DNA of 33,187 bases, from positions 1-33,187 of the forward strand of contig JAGLHQ010000046.1 in NCBI GenBank assembly GCA_023143375.1. Reading direction: 5' to 3'. The notes under the pieces are model-generated. The model was not told where the DNA came from. It ran no database searches and saw only the letters and a program-made list of their open reading frames with translations. Positions 32,307-33,187 of this stretch are shown here, piece by piece. A program made the position numbers and the translations under genes. This DNA comes from Planctomycetota bacterium. GTDB taxonomy: Bacteria; Planctomycetota; Phycisphaerae; Sedimentisphaerales; Anaerohalosphaeraceae. Position 1 is the stretch's first letter; each line of letters begins with the position of its first letter.

Positions 32307-32783
32307 TCAAGAATCTCCCTGCCTAAAGGCAGTTCTTGACCGGTCTTTTTTGATCTCTGACCTCTGCTTTTTGGCCTTTAGACGTCTTTCCTTAGACGCC
32401 CGCGTCGGTTTTGTTTTTCTCCGTGCTTTTTGTACTTTCAACGCCCCCGCCAGCAACACGGCGAGCCTTCCAACGGCATCCTCCTTATTGGCCGACTGAG
32501 AACGCGACTTTTGCGAAACCACCATGATCTCGCCAGCCTTATTGATACGCGAACTCAGCCGATCTGTTATCCGTTTTTTCTGATACGCGCTAAGACTTTC
32601 CGACCCAGCGACATTAAACACCAGCGTCACCTTCGTGTTAAGCTTGTTTACATTCTGCCCGCCCGGCCCGCTGGAACGGTCATACCTGAATACCAACTCC
32701 ACTCTGGCTATCTCTACTTCCTTGTTGATCGAGATGTTCTCAGGGATCGTCATAATTTTTGTATCCGCACGCCTGTTAACCAT
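32307..32783 (-). CDS. arfB: ArfB/YaeJ-like peptidyl-tRNA hydrolase (release-factor domain)
   Basis: A 158-residue class I release-factor-like protein: the catalytic GGQ loop is in RSSGPGGQNVNKLNTKVTL, and the C-terminal tail (~115-158) is very rich in Lys/Arg (KARRKTKPTRASKERRLKAKKQ), as needed to enter the empty mRNA channel of stalled ribosomes. ArfB releases the nascent chain from non-stop ribosomes without a stop codon. The codon-recognition domain of RF1/RF2 is absent. Start choice: GGAGG (32800-32796) is 12 bases before ATG 32783; an ATG at 32753 would fit the usual short N terminus but has only a weak site. It follows a small membrane protein gene by 39 bases, likely one transcript. 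Confidence 0.9.
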   Translation of the reverse strand: MVNRRADTKIMTIPENISINKEVEIARVELVFRYDRSSGPGGQNVNKLNTKVTLVFNVAGSESLSAYQKKRITDRLSSRINKAGEIMVVSQKSRSQSANKEDAVGRLAVLLAGALKVQKARRKTKPTRASKERRLKAKKQRSEIKKDRSRTAFRQGDS

Positions 32784-32822
32784 GCGGGACAAAGGCCTCC
32801 GAAAAACAGGGCATCAAAACAT

Positions 32823-33053
32823 TTATTTGGTTCCTTTGCGCCAATTGCTAAGCAGTATCGTTGCGTTTACAAAGAAGACAATGTGAAAGGCAGCCATCGG
32901 CCAAAAGCTGACTCGTAACATTTCCCATTGCACCAGACGATCTCCCTGACCGTTCCAGATGTCCGTCCCAACCTGATAGCTAAGAACAAGACACCCGGCA
33001 GAGATAATACCCAGAATTACCGTTACCAGAAAGGATACATTTTTAGTTTTCAT
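32823..33053 (-). CDS. Small two-helix membrane protein of unknown function
   Basis: A 76-residue protein not recognised as a named family. Two hydrophobic segments are visible: residues ~7-27 (VSFLVTVILGIISAGCLVLSY with a single Cys) and ~49-68 (SFWPMAAFHIVFFVNATILL). The loop between them is polar (VGTDIWNGQGDRLVQWEML) and the tail is basic (NWRKGTK), so both ends probably face the cytoplasm. A good AAAGGGG site lies upstream of ATG 33053. It is probably cotranscribed with arfB; no functional link is evident. Confidence 0.65.
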   Translation of the reverse strand: MKTKNVSFLVTVILGIISAGCLVLSYQVGTDIWNGQGDRLVQWEMLRVSFWPMAAFHIVFFVNATILLSNWRKGTK

Positions 33054-33187
33054 TGAAAAACCCCTTTAATAGCGCGATCAGATACCTTGAAATGGGTCGA
33101 TTTTTCCCGAAATAAACCCTTCATGGAAACTGAATTACCATAAAACGCCACGATAGTCAAGAATTCAAACTATTCCTAAAGCGACCG
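33054..33187 (-). other. Region upstream of the small membrane protein gene
   Basis: 134 bases to the window end. The ribosome site of the minus-strand gene is clear. A TTGACT word (33156-33161, minus) is present but has no acceptable -10 box at 16-18 bases, so no promoter is called. Confidence 0.4.

Noticed and set aside
32307-32339. Hairpin TCAAGAA...TTCTTGA with inner CTGCC/GGCAG near the arfB end
   Set aside because: It lies within the 3' coding end of arfB and has no T-run downstream on the minus strand, so it was not called a terminator.
1-33187. CRISPR array, tRNA, rRNA, phage or complete insertion sequence
   Set aside because: No regularly spaced direct repeats, no tRNA cloverleaf, no rRNA-like stretch and no transposase, integrase or phage structural protein was recognised on either strand.

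Overview
The window looks like chromosomal DNA from a diderm bacterium, most likely a planctomycete of the Phycisphaerae type (inference). The pointers are a complete lipid A/outer-membrane set, an LpxC-FabZ fusion protein, a secreted LamG-domain protein, a GxxExxY protein gene in the lipid A operon, and a short Nfu protein. No rRNA, tRNA, CRISPR array or complete insertion sequence was seen.

Bases 1-6316 (all +) form an outer-membrane biogenesis operon: the 3' end of bamA, an OmpH/Skp chaperone, lpxD, fused lpxC-fabZ, lpxA, and a Gfo/Idh/MocA oxidoreductase. A GxxExxY gene framed by perfect 16-bp inverted repeats sits between lpxA and the oxidoreductase. A rho-independent terminator (6429-6457) and a sigma70-like promoter (6552-6580) separate this block from uvrA, which is followed closely by mtnA.

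Bases 10609-21218 (all +) are a surface-glycan region, visibly more A/T-rich than the lipid A and uvrA genes. A NeuD/PglD-like acetyltransferase and a DUF354 protein come first. Then follows a tightly coupled nonulosonic (legionaminic-type) acid operon: legB, legC, a collapsed neuD remnant, neuB/legI, neuC/legG, a ptmE-like CBS-nucleotidyltransferase, a second divergent neuB-like gene, an SpsF-like cytidylyltransferase and a GT-B-type transferase. Most junctions overlap by 4-11 bases. No canonical NeuA is present; the SpsF-like protein stands in its place.

Bases 21212-27182 are a patchwork: a decayed 5' fragment of a glycosyltransferase gene (minus), a LamG gene (minus) with its own terminator, a sulfotransferase, a flippase and an intact large GT-B-type transferase (minus). 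The fragment and the intergenic DNA before the sulfotransferase both match the 5' end and upstream DNA of the intact transferase. This suggests a segmental duplication later split by the LamG gene. The second copy of the intergenic DNA carries an extra ~108-bp piece bounded by ATTTTG direct repeats.

Bases 27183-31910 (+) hold a DPM1-like GT2 transferase and two tandem paralogous GT-C membrane transferases, a likely polyprenyl-phosphate-sugar synthase with its periplasmic users. Bases 31921-33053 (minus) hold an Nfu-type Fe-S protein with a clear promoter, an ArfB-like ribosome-rescue hydrolase and a small two-helix membrane protein.
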